Below, in pieces: positions 1-13,097 of a stretch of DNA of 64,000 bases. Position numbers and translations under genes: made by a program. Source of the DNA: Symsagittifera roscoffensis (taxonomy: Eukaryota > Xenacoelomorpha > Acoela > Convolutidae); assembly GCF_963678635.1 (NCBI RefSeq), contig NW_026970991.1:1-64000 (forward strand), in the 5' to 3' direction. Within the stretch, counting starts at the first letter, position 1. Each line of letters starts with the position of its first letter. The notes under the pieces are model-generated. The model was not told the DNA's origin, ran no database searches, and worked only from the letters and a program-made list of their open reading frames with translations.

Positions 1-435
1 AAAATGTCAACATTGAACTGCACAAAACTTCTAAAGATATCAAAGTTCATTTGACACCAAAATCCCACGTTTGAGACTCGGCTAGATTAGAATATCAGAG
101 AGTGAGAACTCACTTTTAGTTTTAGGTGGTTATTTTTCATTAAACATCAAGAAGATTTCAGCTATACAGAAAAATTGCTTTTATTCCCGTTTCAGTTAAA
201 TTTGGAGTAGCTTAACGGGTACGTAGTTTTTCTTGAGAATTTTTTGCCAACCCATGAATAGAATTTGTCCAGATGCATTTGAAATACATATTTTTTCAAC
301 TGCAACTAAAGTAGAGAAAACTTTGAACGATAAGCGAAAAAAAATCAGTTATGACAGCATACAGTTCCGCAAAAAAGACAGAATTACACATTGATTTTGA
401 TTTTATTAATTTACATAGAGTTTCGTTTAGGGGTA

Positions 436-647
436 ATGTTTCGCGAGAAATACCAGAGCTTTCTTCGGAAGCAACATGACTTACTTCGCCCTCTTGCGAC
501 AAAACTGGAGCAATATGCAATAGTGTCCTCATGTGTGACTCTGCTCATCATTCTTCTCATTGGAGTTGCTGGAGTGAAGACCAGTCTGAGTGTGAACTTT
601 GACCTCCCGGATGTGACCTCGCCTGTTGACACTGTGTACTACCAAAG
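436..647 (+). CDS. possible 5' exon of a host membrane protein (partial)
   Basis: An ATG at 436 opens a frame of about 70 codons that ends at a good 5' splice site (CAAAG|GTAAGC, exon end 647). The peptide has a basic N-terminal stretch followed by one clear hydrophobic segment (about residues 28-50, rich in L/I/V), then a polar part. A TTTCGTTTAG acceptor-like string lies directly before the start, which would suit a cis- or trans-splice acceptor. An AG acceptor at 681-682 would give an intron of only 35 bp and a stop soon after, so the next exon is uncertain. I do not recognise the family. No other host-like exon follows before the repeats begin, so the gene may be truncated. Confidence 0.35.
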
Positions 648-1324
648 GTAAGCTAAAAGCCTATAACATATAATTTTTCCAGGCTATCCTGGATCTAGGC
701 TCTCACGAGAGATACGTTGTGGTTTCAATAACACAACGTCTTCTAACCGAAAAAGTTTGTGCCACTTTATACAACCATTAAGAAACTTGGGCTACCACTT
801 GCTCTTTTGCATAATCAAAACACAAATATCATCAAAAAGATGCCAAATAAAAAAATAACAATTTTATTATTTATTTGAAAATCACAACGGCGAACACATG
901 ATATACTCTCAAGCAGCCAAAAGTCTGTACAATTTACTTTCTGCGGTAAGCTGTCTTAGTAAATTCAAGTTTTCTTGGGTCAAAGTGGGGACAAATTCTT
1001 TCATCAAATTTTCTTTTGGTTATTGTTCCGACAATTGAAAATGAGGAGAAATTTTGTATTCGGGTGTTTAAGTGTTTTTTTTCCACTCAAATTCATGCAC
1101 CACAAAAAATCATCGGAAAGGGTTGAGTGATATATCATTTGAAATCCCTTTCAGTCGTGATTCGAACGACATCAAAAATATTCCAAAATATTTTTCTGGT
1201 GACGAGAAAAGCCGGTAAGACTTTTGTTTTGATTTGTTGTCTAATTTCAATGCCGAGCAGTTTTGTAATAGCCCACACCGATTGCCCAACCGCTTCAAGA
1301 AGCTTACAAGTTTTTCTAAAGTTA

Positions 1325-2815
1325 ACTCATTTCCTGTTTAGTGCAGTTGCTACGTGTTAAGTTTCATAAAATGTTACTTTTCACAATAAAATTTGTATTT
1401 ACATTTTGTCTCTACTTTTTCAATTCATCTCAGTTTAACAATTCAATTCGCAGGAGGAGGGGAGGTTAGCATTGAATGGTGTTAACCGGTGGGCGAATTA
1501 TTTGAACCCTCCTCAGTTCCCCCCCCCCCCCCCTCCAGTTTACTTTGCCCCCTCCCCCCAGTTTACTTTACGCCCCCATTCCATTTTACTTTACCCCAAC
1601 TACACGTTTACCACCCCTTCCTGCCAGTTTACCACGACCATGTTTGTGGTTGAACATTGGAGGATTTCGTATTGGTAGACTTTGGGGTATGGGATTTAAT
1701 AATTAACACCCCCGTCTACGCCCCATCTTAGTTTGTAGGAGATTGAAAACACTTGAGGGGGTGACGTTGAGACATGGCATTCAGTAAAAGACGTTGCATA
1801 GATTTTGCAATTTTCCCGCAAAATTTACAAAATTTCTGCAAAAAAAATCGAATTCAGTTCTGAAAATCATAATCGACTTTAATGGATTATAAAACATTAT
1901 TTTTTTTTTGAAAATAATCGATTATAATGGCAGTATAATCAACTTCGTGGTCTTAACTTAATTTTTTTTAATGCATTATATTGGATAGTTTTTGTGTCGG
2001 GATTCCATCATAATCAATTATAATGGATTCTTGAGAAAAAATAATCCATTAAATTCCATTGAAGATGTAAAATTCAGAACACAAAGTCCATTATATTGTC
2101 ATTATATTCAATTTCTTGAACAAAAAACCAATATTATCCATTATAATCGATTATAATCTATTATTTTTGGTAAGAAATTGATTACTTTTGCCAAAATAAT
2201 CCAATATAATTGATTTTTTTTGAAATAAACTAGCATTATAATCCTTTATATTTGATAACAATCCATTATATTTTTAGAACCAAATTTGATTCGTTTTGCA
2301 AAATTTTTCTACGAAATTCTTCTACTAAATTCTATGTCTCAACGTCACGCCCTCAACTTTTTTTTGCTCCTCCCCATCTAAAAAGAGGGGGTAAACTGTT
2401 GTGGTGCGGGGTAAACGGGGGCTGTGGGAAACTGGGGGAGGGGTTGGGGTAAACGGGGGGGAGGTTGGGGATAGAATGGGGGGTCGGTTGGGGGTGAACT
2501 TGGGGGAGGGGGGGGGGGTGGATTGGGTAAAGAATGGGGGGCGGTTGGGTTGAACTGAGGTGTAAATTGGGGATGGGGTGTAAGCGGGGGGAGAAAGTTT
2601 GAGGTTAACTAGGGGGGGGGGGTGTAACCTGGGGGGGGGGGGATAAACTGGGGGGATAAATTAGGAGGGTGGTATCACGGTGTCAATCATAATCCCCCTC
2701 CGACAAAGCGTACCAAAAACTAATGTTCAACGATGTTCAACCATAATGGAAAGTGGCGAAATGTAACATTTTATAAAATGTGAAGGGTAGCAACTGCACT
2801 ATATAGGAAATGAAA
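1325..2815. repeat. 1.5 kb inverted repeat with C-rich and G-rich minisatellite arms
   Basis: The outer arms match in inverted orientation: 1325-1375 (TTTCCTGTTTAGTGCAGTTGC) against 2755-2815. Inside them, 1500-1650 is a C-rich minisatellite of the form GTTTACTTTACCCC, and 2390-2680 is its G-rich counterpart (GGGGTAAACTGGGG). The arms could fold back on each other, and the G-rich strand has many runs of four or more G. No coding capacity is convincing; the short frames here are low-complexity translations. It resembles a fold-back or MITE-like element, but terminal details and target duplications were not resolved. Confidence 0.6.
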
Positions 2816-3060
2816 CAATTTCGAAAAAAGTTGTCAAATTCATGATTAACTGCACAAAAAAATTCGTTATAATCAATTATATTCGATTATAATGGATTAT
2901 TTTGGCATGAAAATTTTGAGATTATAATTCATTTTTAATTGATTATAATCATTTTTAATGGGTTAGATTGCCATGAAAAATATTAGGGTTACAATCCATT
3001 TTTAGTGGGTTATAATTGATTGTTTTGTAACTTTATGGATATGACCATATTATGTCAATA
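1795..3060. repeat. AT-rich degenerate repeats of ATAATGGATTATAATCGATTATAAT type
   Basis: Many imperfect copies of a self-complementary AT-rich motif (ATTATAATCGATTATAAT and variants with CCATTATA) occupy 1795-2330 and continue after the G-rich block at 2860-3060. They fill the loop of the large inverted repeat and spill outside it. Nothing here looks coding. Confidence 0.55.
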
Positions 3061-4780
3061 TACTTTATTATGATCCATGGGCATTCGGTGCGGGAGGCCT
3101 ATATTATTTAGTTCTTGCAATAAAGTTACAAAATTTAGTTTAAATCAAATAAAAAATTTAATCGAAAATTGATTTAGCGCTTTAAAAAACGAATCAAAGG
3201 AAATTCGAAAAAGTTTCGGAATTTTGTTTATAAATTTTTAGATTTATAAAAAACATGATAGTTATTATTTTTTAAAAAACCGTTGCCAAAAACCAAACTA
3301 GTTATTACCATTTATGGCTTTCTTTGTAAAAGTGTGCAAAATTTTGCGCTCAAGTAGAATCACTGCCACAATTGCGTCTGTGAACTATAGTCACTTCAGG
3401 AAAAATGTTTGCCGCAAACCAAAAAACTATATGGTACCTATATAGGATTCTAATATCTTAGGGTTTCCGAGATAACAAACAGCAAAAATTTGGGCTTTTA
3501 CAAAAAAAATCACGCAGTATATGGAAATTAAATCAACGTTTTTCTTAAATCCAATTCAATTCCTGTGAAAAAGTTTTCTGGTCATTTTCAATATTAACTT
3601 AAAACGAGTAAAAATAACTTTAATGATATAATAAATTTTGAGTGAAACTGTTGAATAAAAAAAATGTTTAATCTAATTTGCATAATTGTATGAAAATTGA
3701 GTGAAAACCTATTTGAATCGATTTATCGTGTACATCGAAAAAGTGTTCGAAAATTCAATTTGTAACTGTAGCAAGACATTGAATATAAGTTCATTGGAGT
3801 CAACTTGATTTCTGTAGCTTCTTTTTGGTAGCCAGCTTAATTGATTTAGAATCATCTGATATCAATATTTTAAAGTCGTTTTCGTTTTCTCTCCAAAAAT
3901 CATTTGAAAACCTATTTTGTCAGTACGGAGATATATCGATCTAGTTTTGTACAGAAAAATCTTCCTTAATACAGTTTCATAAAAATTTACTCAGATTGTA
4001 AATTTTCAAACATTTTTTGAAATTAAGTTTTGTGTGAGTAGATGTCAGCTTTTGAAATTTTTGTTTGGTTCTCGTATGACAAAATCTGACTTTTTATCAG
4101 TCAAATAAACCGATTAGGACTGGCAACAAAGTTTTGATTAACTCAATAAGTTTCCTCATCTGTACTGAGATAAATTCAATTGCTTGCTTTGAGTTAGTTG
4201 CAATCATATGTTGGTATCATAGGCTGGTATGATTTAACAACGATCTGAACAACAGAAAAACTTTTGACATAAAACAATATTTACAATTCGAATTCACATT
4301 CATAGGATATGGTCTAATTTTAAAGCTAAGGAAATCAACTTAAATGGATTCTGAACTAAAAATTTGCCATTCTTGTTTCTTGAATGCTTTAGAATGGATA
4401 TATTTTAGATCTACTTAAATCAATTCAAACCCAATTCAAAAATTACCTTCACTTTTAAAAGCTGAAAAAGTCGATCTCAAAAACTATTAACTTTAGAAAC
4501 TTTTTTCTACTTGTTTTATTTGCCGCGGGAATTTTTAAAAACTGAAGATTTTTGGCAAACCAATCTTCTGAATTGTCTGTAAATTATTGCAAAATGATTT
4601 TTTTGTACAATTTCACACAATTTTTTTTCTTCTCATCCGTACGGGTTTGCAATAATCGGAGGATCCAACAGAGCCATTGAAGACCATCATGGCCGCAATC
4701 ATGGTCACAAGACCATCATGATCACAGAGAACTAACTGCAAACCGCAACTAATGGCCAATTGGCTCAATTCAATCAAAAA
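3061..4780. other. non-coding stretch, nothing recognised
   Basis: AT-rich sequence without a convincing open frame, RNA gene or repeat structure. A few GACCATCATG repeats occur near 4680-4730. Confidence 0.5.
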
Positions 4781-4874
4781 CAGCCCTTATGTTTGTTTGC
4801 TTTTGTTTGTCGTTGTATTTTTTGCGATTGGCACAGATTTCCTCCTACTACAGATTCTGTCCTATTTGTTTAAT

Positions 4875-5031
4875 TAACAGATTTCGTCCCATAAAGAGAT
4901 CATCCCATATCCAACATCCTATCATCCCATATTCAATTTTGTTGGACGAAATTTGGGTACGCTTTGAAATGGGACGAAATCTGTTGAAAATAAAATGGGA
5001 CGAGATCTGTCATGGGACGAAATCTGTCACA
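4875..5031. repeat. short repeats of GGGACGAAATCTG, direct and inverted
   Basis: The motif GGGACGAAATCTGT occurs at about 4973 and 5014 in direct orientation, with a one-base variant near 4997. Its inverse (ACAGATTTCGTCCC) lies near 4878. The cluster sits at the downstream edge of the decayed retroelement and may be remnant repeat sequence from its end. No function is claimed. Confidence 0.4.
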
Positions 5032-8000
5032 GCCATTTCTTGCAGACCGATTACAACCTTGAATCTTAACAAAAAGTTTTGGGGACCGATATTCCCACGT
5101 GGACGTGAAGTATTAAAGTAGGCACATGGGTTGTCTCTTTCGGTTTCGTACACAGGGAAGTCTGAAACGCTGTCCCTTGGCAGTTCCACTGAAGTCGTCA
5201 AGGCCTGTGTCTGTGTTTTCTGCGGTGGAAAGATCTCTGGTTTCGAAATTGGTCCATTCTTATGGGCTGATCCGGAGGTGCTATGAATGTTTGCTGGAGT
5301 CGATGGTGCCGTAATTATTGACATGGGGCAGGGATTCGTGTCATGGTGTGATACTCTTTCCTCTTCACCTAAGTCTAATAATTCCACTTTAATATTAGTG
5401 TTTGAATTTTCATCCTTTAGATTGTTTCCCTTCTTGCTGTCCGGTGTGTTCCATGTTGTTAATGAAAAGTTCTCTACCAACGTTTCTACAAGGAAATCTT
5501 TCAATAGTCCACTCCCAATCGCTCAATTCCGAAAGCTAAAAAATAAGAAAAAGGATTCATCCTCACTCAGATAACCTTTAGGCGAGGTCTTGGTCTTCCG
5601 TTTTCATCGATTTCTGCTTTGGGCCTTCTTTCTATTTTGTCTCGGTTGATCTTTGGGTCTTTCTCGTATAGGGTGTTGTGCTTGTTGAGGAAGACGAGAG
5701 TATCAAAGCTACTTCGGCCTAAGTTTTTGGTCCAGGTTTCCTCCTTTAGAGTGAATGAGCGTCTGGTGGATAATTATTGTTGAAAAAGGCAAATTAAAGT
5801 TTCCTTTAAATGTCCGGAACTTCTGTCCGTTGGTTATAACCAGGCGATGTCAGATTTTCTCACGATTCTACCATTTGCCATTTTGACTGTAGGTTTGGCT
5901 GAACTAATTATTTTGTTCCAATTTCGCGGTAGTATTGATTTCGATTTTTTTGGTCAGAGACTTTGAAAAAAGTTACATTTCTTTGCGGGACCTGTCAAAA
6001 TAATTCTCTAGATTTTGGGTAGCGACTTCTTTGTTGGGGATGAAATGGGGTCCAAAACGTAACCTTTTTTCGACGAATCCTTGTTCTTCTTGTCTATGAG
6101 TGAATTCAGATATCTGTCTTCAGTTCTGTCGTCCGCATCCCAATCTTTCACTAAAGCATCTGATAGTATCGGATTTCGTTGATCTAAAGCTTTTTTAGGA
6201 ACTTTATTATCTAATGTTTTCCACAAAGTATTCGGTTTTCTACTGGAGTGCTTCTCGAAAGTGTGCCGTTGATTGTTTATTGAATCGTGCTTCTTAGGTT
6301 CGAAATAATTTTAGACAAGGCTTCGTATTGAGATGGTTCCGGAGTTTTTGATGTAATTGTTAGCATTTTTTTACTGAGTGGGTTAGTTTTTCGAATAATC
6401 CATTGGACCTATGATTGCCAGCTTTTTGACATTTTATATTGATGTTATGTGAGTCGCAAAAAGTTTTGACTTTTTGGCTAGTAAAGCATGTGGTGTGGTC
6501 AACTATGATGTTTTTGGAAATGCCTTGTAAATCAAAATGATCTTGGAGAAGTTGAAGTATGGGTTTAGCTGAAGTGGACGAGGTAATTTTACTTGAATGG
6601 AATTTAAAAAACCTGTCTTTACAAATTAAAATGTTTTTGACGGAGCTCCAGTTAAAATCCAGCGGACCGGCAAAACCTAGGTCAATTTTCTCATTCACCT
6701 CGGATAAAGCAGGCAAAGATTTCACTTTCGTGTACGGTTTAGAGGTTTCATTTTTTTCGGTTTTTTTGCAGTTCGAACAGTTTTTATCATGGTACTAAAT
6801 AAGTCTAGTAAGGTGAGGTCACCCCACGTATTCCGCCAAGTACTTCCTCCCAAATTGTCCAGGGTGTGTGTGTGGAGTAATTTCATAACGGATTGCTATA
6901 CATGGATAATAATTGGTACTACCATTCAGAACCTCTTATATTGAATGGCAGTATCAAATATTATCCATGTATAGCAATCCGTTGGAAGTATGAAATTTTT
7001 TGAGGTATTGATTAAAATAATTTCCAAATTTAGTCGTCTGTAGATCTTTTTTCTCCTCCAAGGCTCTAATCAAAGGCTTCAGTAGGATGTTCTTAGTCTT
7101 GATTAAGGAATTTTTATCCAAAATTTTTTCAGGTAATTTTATAGAATCTCTCTACTTACGGCCCAAGGTTATTTGTTTCGGTTTGGGTTTTTCTACTCTG
7201 AAGGAAACATGTACATCAGGGATTAGGATTAAATACAAATTGGCTATCTACATTTATTCCTTTTACAAAGTTTATAACCAATGGAGTTTTATAAATTTTA
7301 GAATTAGTTGATAACAGGATTAAAAATAAGTAATTTGGAAATAACAATTTTTGATAAATCCGTGTTTGAAATTTGAAGAGCCAAAATCTGAGTGCTAATC
7401 AAGTTGTTACTAATTACTGGATGAGTAGTCATTTCCGATGGATTTGGAAAAATTTTTTTATCTTCCTTAAAGATGCAATTATGAATTTGTCGTCAAAATT
7501 AAAGTTCGGGGTTGGTTTCGATTGTAATTCTTCAGAAAAGATTGGTAAAACCCACATCTTTTCCCGCCAGATTTTCCACCGTAAAAATAAATGGTGGTAG
7601 TTTTTCTACCCAATGTGTTAATCTCCTATGGTATGTTTTTCCCTCGATTAACTGATAACGCTGATAAAAGAGCTTTATGATGAGTAATAACTTCAAAATC
7701 CGATCCGTATATATAAATTTTATGCGGCTCGACCTCCCCAACTACTCCTAAGTGTTCTAGTTCGTTTGTTGATTATTTCTTTTCATGGGTATTTAAAAAT
7801 CTACTGGCGAATGCGACTTTTTTCAAGCACTCCATTAATTTTTTCTAAGGCACCTAGTCCACTGTGTGAGGCATTTGTTTTCACTCTTGGTATGCACCAT
7901 ACATCAAAATGTGTGTTTTTGATTAGGTTCACAATTTCACTTTTGATATTTTCAATTGCTATCGAATGTTATTGTCTCAACTTGATATCGATTTTGTTCT

Positions 8001-9065
8001 GAAGAGGGCGTAAAGGACTTCCAAGGATGGCTAGGTTTGGAACAAACTTGATAAAATGATTTATAGAGAACTGACCTCAATTCTGTAAAACTTCTGGGAT
8101 TTGGTGAGCTTTTGATAGCTAGGTTTTATATTCTAATGAAGAAGTTTCCAAGTTAGTAATTTTAAAATCTAGGCATTTGGCTTCTTTTCTAGCTATTTGA
8201 CATTTGGACAATTTAATCGCAAAGTTGTGACTGTCCAGAGTGAATAAAACCATGTTGATTTTTTTTTGTTCTTTAAGAGATCCTTTGCATCCAACTCAGT
8301 TGTCGTCTATATAGCATGTTTTAAAAGGAATTGAGCCCACAGTTGAATCCCTGACTCGCTGAAATCCGTTCGGCATATCACCAAGTCCATGAAAACCGCT
8401 GAAAACTCTATATGTAATATCTCCCCCAATTATGCTAAATTTACATTATTGACTAGTCTTACTATCTATGGTAAGCTGGCTGTATGCATTTTTTAGATCT
8501 AGGTTATTGAAACAAACGTCTTCTTCGGAAACTTCAGCAATTTTTAGCGGCTATATTTTCCACTAATTGGTGAATTATCAACATCTGATATTTGTTTTCA
8601 AATAATTTCCCCTGTTTATGAGTTTTGAATCGAAAGCCAATTTAATGGTTTTTTTTCAGGACTTATGGAAAGGTCTTCATCGCAGGTTTCATATTTTTTT
8701 TGTGTCGTTCGGATATCATTCTTGGTAATTCTAATTTAACTGCCGGAAGTAAATGTGAAGGGACTCTTCTCCCCTTTAGTTGTATCGGTCTTAGGGGGAT
8801 ATGGAATTGTGTGTTTTTTGGTTTTTTTTTCCGATCCTTTCGAATAAGTATTTGAATTTTTGCGCGATAAAATTTTCATTTTGGTCAATTTTGTCTACGC
8901 TGTTCACCCGTAAGTTTGACGTACTCTTTCTTGATGACGAATCCGATTCCCAATATATTCAGTTCATGTTCTTCCGTTATAAAAACGGTGCATAATCTTG
9001 AGTCATTCCATTGAACCTTATCGGTAAGTTTCATCTTCAGGGCTGATCCGGACGAGCTCTGAAGG
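5010..9065 (-). pseudogene. decayed Ty3/gypsy pol, tandem copy 1 (pre-RT, RT, RNase H, integrase, C-terminus)
   Basis: Read on the minus strand, fragments of one pol gene follow in order: pre-RT segment (8885-9079), RT remnants (7980-8760), RNase H tail with NLAGKDVGFT (7532-7741), an integrase core fragment (6360-6725) with DLGFAGPLDF and an HRSNGLFEKL-type motif where the catalytic glutamate is expected, then the integrase C-terminal and tail region (5010-6226). Frames are broken repeatedly, so this is a fossil. The same order recurs in the next two units. Copy 1 lacks a short block (GGGTGTGTCTCGTGGAG) that copies 2 and 3 share near 10797 and 14730, so it branched first or lost that block. 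Confidence 0.75.
6881..6995. repeat. 115-bp inverted repeat (hairpin), copy 1
   Basis: Arms of about 48-54 bp (TTTCATAACGGATTGCTATA... against ...TATAGCAATCCGTTGGAAGTATGAAA) around a short loop. The same hairpin occurs in each tandem pol copy, so it was present before the array formed. It interrupts the integrase region. Confidence 0.75.
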
Positions 9066-12000
9066 TTTGCTGGAGTCAATGGGGCCGGTATTTTTGGGAT
9101 GGGGCAATGGGGAATACTCTTTCTTCTTCATCTAAGTTTAACAAATCAATCAAAATTAGGGTTTGAATTTCCATCCATTAAATTGCTTCCCTCTTCTTGC
9201 TGTCTAATATGTTCCATGTTTATAATGAAAAATTCTATGCGGAAGTCCTCCAATTTTCTACTCCCAATCACTCAAATCCGAAAGCGGGAACATTCAGAAG
9301 AAGGATTCATCTTCCCCTAAGTAACCTGTAGGTGAATTCTTGGTCTACCGTTTTGGTTTTGTACTCGATTTCTGCTTCGGGCACTCTTTCTTCTTTGTCT
9401 GGGTTGATCTTTGGGTCTTTCTCGTAAAGAGTGTTGAGGGTATCATTGCTACTTCTGCCTGATTTTCTGGTCCTTCGGAATGAGTGAGCGCCTGCTGGAA
9501 AATTAAAACAAGGTAACTGTTAAAACAAGGTAACTTAATGTTTCCTTCAAATGTGCCGACCTTCTGTCCGTTGGTTTTTGCCAGGCGATGTCAGATTTTC
9601 TCAAGATTTTACCATTTGCTAGTTTGAGTGTTGATTCAGATGAACTGATAATTTCTTCGCAATTTCGCGGTAGTATGATTTTCCGTTTTTTTGTTCAGAA
9701 ACATTTTTTAGAAGCTTACATTTAATTGCCGGACTGTCAAATCATATCTTTGGGTTTTCGGCAATAATTTCTTTGTTTGGGAGGTAATGGGGTCCAATTC
9801 GTAGCCTTTTTCCGACGGATCATTGTTCTTTTCTCTAACAGTGAATCGAGATATCGGTCTTCAAATCTGTGCTCCGCCCCCAACCGTCATTCGAGCATCT
9901 GACAATATTGACTCTCTTTGATGTAAACATTGTTTTGGAACTTTATCAACTAGTGTTTTCCACAAAGTATTCGAGTTTCTGCAGGAGTGCCTCTCGAAAA
10001 GGGTGCCGTGAAATGTTGATTGAATTGTGCTTCTTAGGTTCGAAATAAATTTAGAGAAGGATTCAGTTAGAGATGGTTTTGGACTTTCTGATGAAAATGT
10101 TATTCGCTATGTTTTTACTGTGTGGACTTACTTTTCGATTAGTCCATTGGATCTATGATCGCCAACTGTGCAAAACATTTTTTTTATGTTATTTGAGTCC
10201 CATAATGTTTTGAATTCTTGGCTAGTAAATCGTGTGGCGTGGTCAACTCTGATTTTTTTGGAATGCCATGTAACTAAAATTAATCTTGGAGAAAATGATT
10301 TATGGGTTATGCTAAAGTAGAGGAGGTAATTTTAGCTGAAGGGAATTTAGCACATCTGTCGCTACAAAGTGAAATGATTTTGTGGTAGTCCCAGTTATAA
10401 TCCAGCGGACGGCAATTTCCTCGTTCACTTCTGATAAAATCGGCGAAGATTTCACTTTCGAGCACGGTTTAAAGTTTTTAATTTTTTACCTGCTTTGATG
10501 CAGTTCGAACATTTTTTCTCTTGGTACCAGATAAGTCTCTTAATGTGATGCCACCACACGTTTTCCGCCAAATACTTCCTCCCAAATTGTCCAGGGTGTG
10601 TGTGTGGAGTAATTTCATAACGGATTGCTATACATGGATAATAATTGGTACTACCATTCATAACCTCTTACATTGAATGGTAGTACCAATTATTATCCAT
10701 GTAGAGCAATCCGTTGGAAGTATGAAATTTTTTGAGGTATTGATTAAAATAGTTTCCAAATTTAATCGTTTGTAGATCCCTTTTCTCCTCCAGGGTGTGT
10801 CTCGTGGAGTAATTTCATTGGGCGCCTCCATTAGCGAATATTACTACCAAATTACTATCCATGTATAGCAATCCGTTGGAAGTATAAAAGTTTTTGTAGT
10901 ATTGATGGAAATAAAATCCTAAATTATTAGTGTGCAGATCCCTTCTCTCCTCCAGGGCTCTTACCAAAGGCTTCAGTAAGATGTCTTCTTCTGTGAAAAG
11001 GGCGAGAATCAAAGCATTGAATCAGGAATGAATTTCCAAAGGTTTTTTGTATAATTTCAGAGCTTCTCTGTATTTACGGTCCATGATTATGTGTTTTGGT
11101 TTGCGTTTTTCTACTCTGAAGGAAACATGTACGCCTGTGGGATTAGGATTAAACACATTTTGGCTATCTGAACTTATACTCTTTAGTATATTCAATTCAT
11201 TGGAGTTTTTAAAGTTATCGAATTAATTGGTAACAGGAAAAAAAAAAGAAGTAATCTGAAAAAACTATTTTGATAAATTCTTGTTTATCTTTTGAAGAAC
11301 CAAATTCTGAGCGGGATGGTTTAAATCACAAAATTTCTAGGCAAAATTAACGAGCGATAGTTTATGACGGAAAATTAAATCATTGGAAAGTTCCGATTTG
11401 TGGCCAACCAGTTTGTTACTGTTTACTGGATGAGTAGTTATATCGGACGGATTTTAAATTAATTTTTTTATCTTCCTTTTAGATGCTACTACAAAAGCAA
11501 TTTTGAAATGAGAGTTCGGGGTTGGTTTTCCCATTAGAAAGCTTGAGATGGGATCGGTGAAACCGACATCTTTTCCCGCCAGATTTTCCACCGTAAAAAT
11601 AAATGGTGGTAGTTTATCTACCCAATGTGTTAATCTCCTATGGTATGTTTTTCCCTGGATTAACTGATAACGCTGATAAAAGAGCTTTATGATGAGTAAT
11701 AACTTCAAAATCCGATCCGTATATATAAATTGTATGCGGCTCGACCTCCCATACTACTCCTAAGTGTTCTAGTTCGTTTGTTGATTATTTCTTTTCATGG
11801 GTATTTAAAAGTCTACTGGCGAATGCGACTTTTTTCAAGCACTCCCTTAATTTCTTCTAAGGCACCTAGTCCACTGTGTGAGGCATTTGTTTTCTTCACT
11901 CTTGGTATGCACCATACATCAAAATGTGTGTTTTTGGTTAGGTTCACAATTTCACTTTTGATATTTTCAATTGCTATCGAATGTTATTGTCCCAACTTGA

Positions 12001-13097
12001 TATCGATTTTGTTCTGAAGAGGGCGTAAAGGACTTCCAAGGATGGCTAGGTTTGGAACAAACTAGATAAAATGGTTTATAGAGAACTGACCTCAATTCTT
12101 TAAGACTTCTGGGATTTAGTGAGCTTTTGATAGCTAAGGTTTTGTATTCTAATGCAGAAGTTTCCATGTCAGTAATTTTAAAATCTAGGCATTCGGCTTC
12201 TTTTCTAGCTATTTGACATTTGGACAATTTAATCGCAAAGTTGTGACTGTCCAGAGTGAATAAAACCCGGTTGATTTTTTTTTTATGTTCATTAAGAGAT
12301 CCTTTGCATCCAACTCAGTTGTCGTCTATATAACATGTTTTAAAGGAATTGAGCCGACAGTTGAATCCCTGACTCGCTGAAATTCGTTCGGTATATCACC
12401 AAGTCCATAAAAACCGCTTAAAATTCTATATGTAATATCTCCCCAAATTATGCTAAAATTACATTATTGACTAGTCTTACTATCTATGGTAAGCTGGCTG
12501 TATGCATTTTTTAGATCTAGGTTAATGAAACAAACGTCTCCCTCGGAAACTTCAGCAATTTTTAGCGGCTATATTTTCCACTAATTGGTGCATTATCAAC
12601 ATCTGATATTTGTTTTCAAATATTTTCCCCTGTTTATGAGTTTTGAATCGAAAGCCAATTTAATGGACTTGTTTTTTCAGGTTATCACGATAGGACTTAT
12701 GAAAAGGTTTTCATCGCAGGTTTCATATTTTTATTGTGTCGTTAGGATACCATTCTTGGTAATTCCAATTTAACTGCCGGAAGTAAGTGTGAAATGACTC
12801 TTCTCCCCTTTAGTTGTATCGGTCTTAGGGGGATATGGAATTGTGTTTTTTGTTTTTTTTTCCGATCCTTTCGAATAAGTATTTGAATTTTTGCGCGATA
12901 ATATTTTCATTCTGGTCAGTTTTGTCTACGCTGTTCACCGGTAAGTTTGACGTACTCTTTCTTGATGACGAATCCGATACCCAATATATTCAGTTCATGT
13001 TCTTCCGTTATAAATACGGTGCATAATCTTGAGTCATTCCATTGAATCTTATCGGTAAGTTCCATCTTCAGGGCTGATCCGGACGAGCTCTGAAGGT
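9066..13097 (-). pseudogene. decayed Ty3/gypsy pol, tandem copy 2
   Basis: Second unit of the array, with markers shared with copy 1 offset by about 3.73-4.03 kb. RT is best preserved at 11967-12227, which reads as the RT connection segment with a K-C-Q-I-A motif and LKELRSVL. RNase H remnants lie at 11454-11708 (TYHRRLTHWVDKLPPF, NLAGKDVGFT). Its integrase region (about 10100-10500) is more eroded than in copy 1. The marker TTTGCTGGAGTC near 5290, 9066 and 13097 gives the unit boundaries. There is no intact reading frame. Confidence 0.7.
10613..10727. repeat. 115-bp inverted repeat (hairpin), copy 2
   Basis: Same hairpin as at 6881 with nearly perfect arms. A third partial arm (CTATCCATGTATAGCAATCC) occurs downstream near 10855, so part of the hairpin was duplicated again within this unit. 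Confidence 0.75.
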
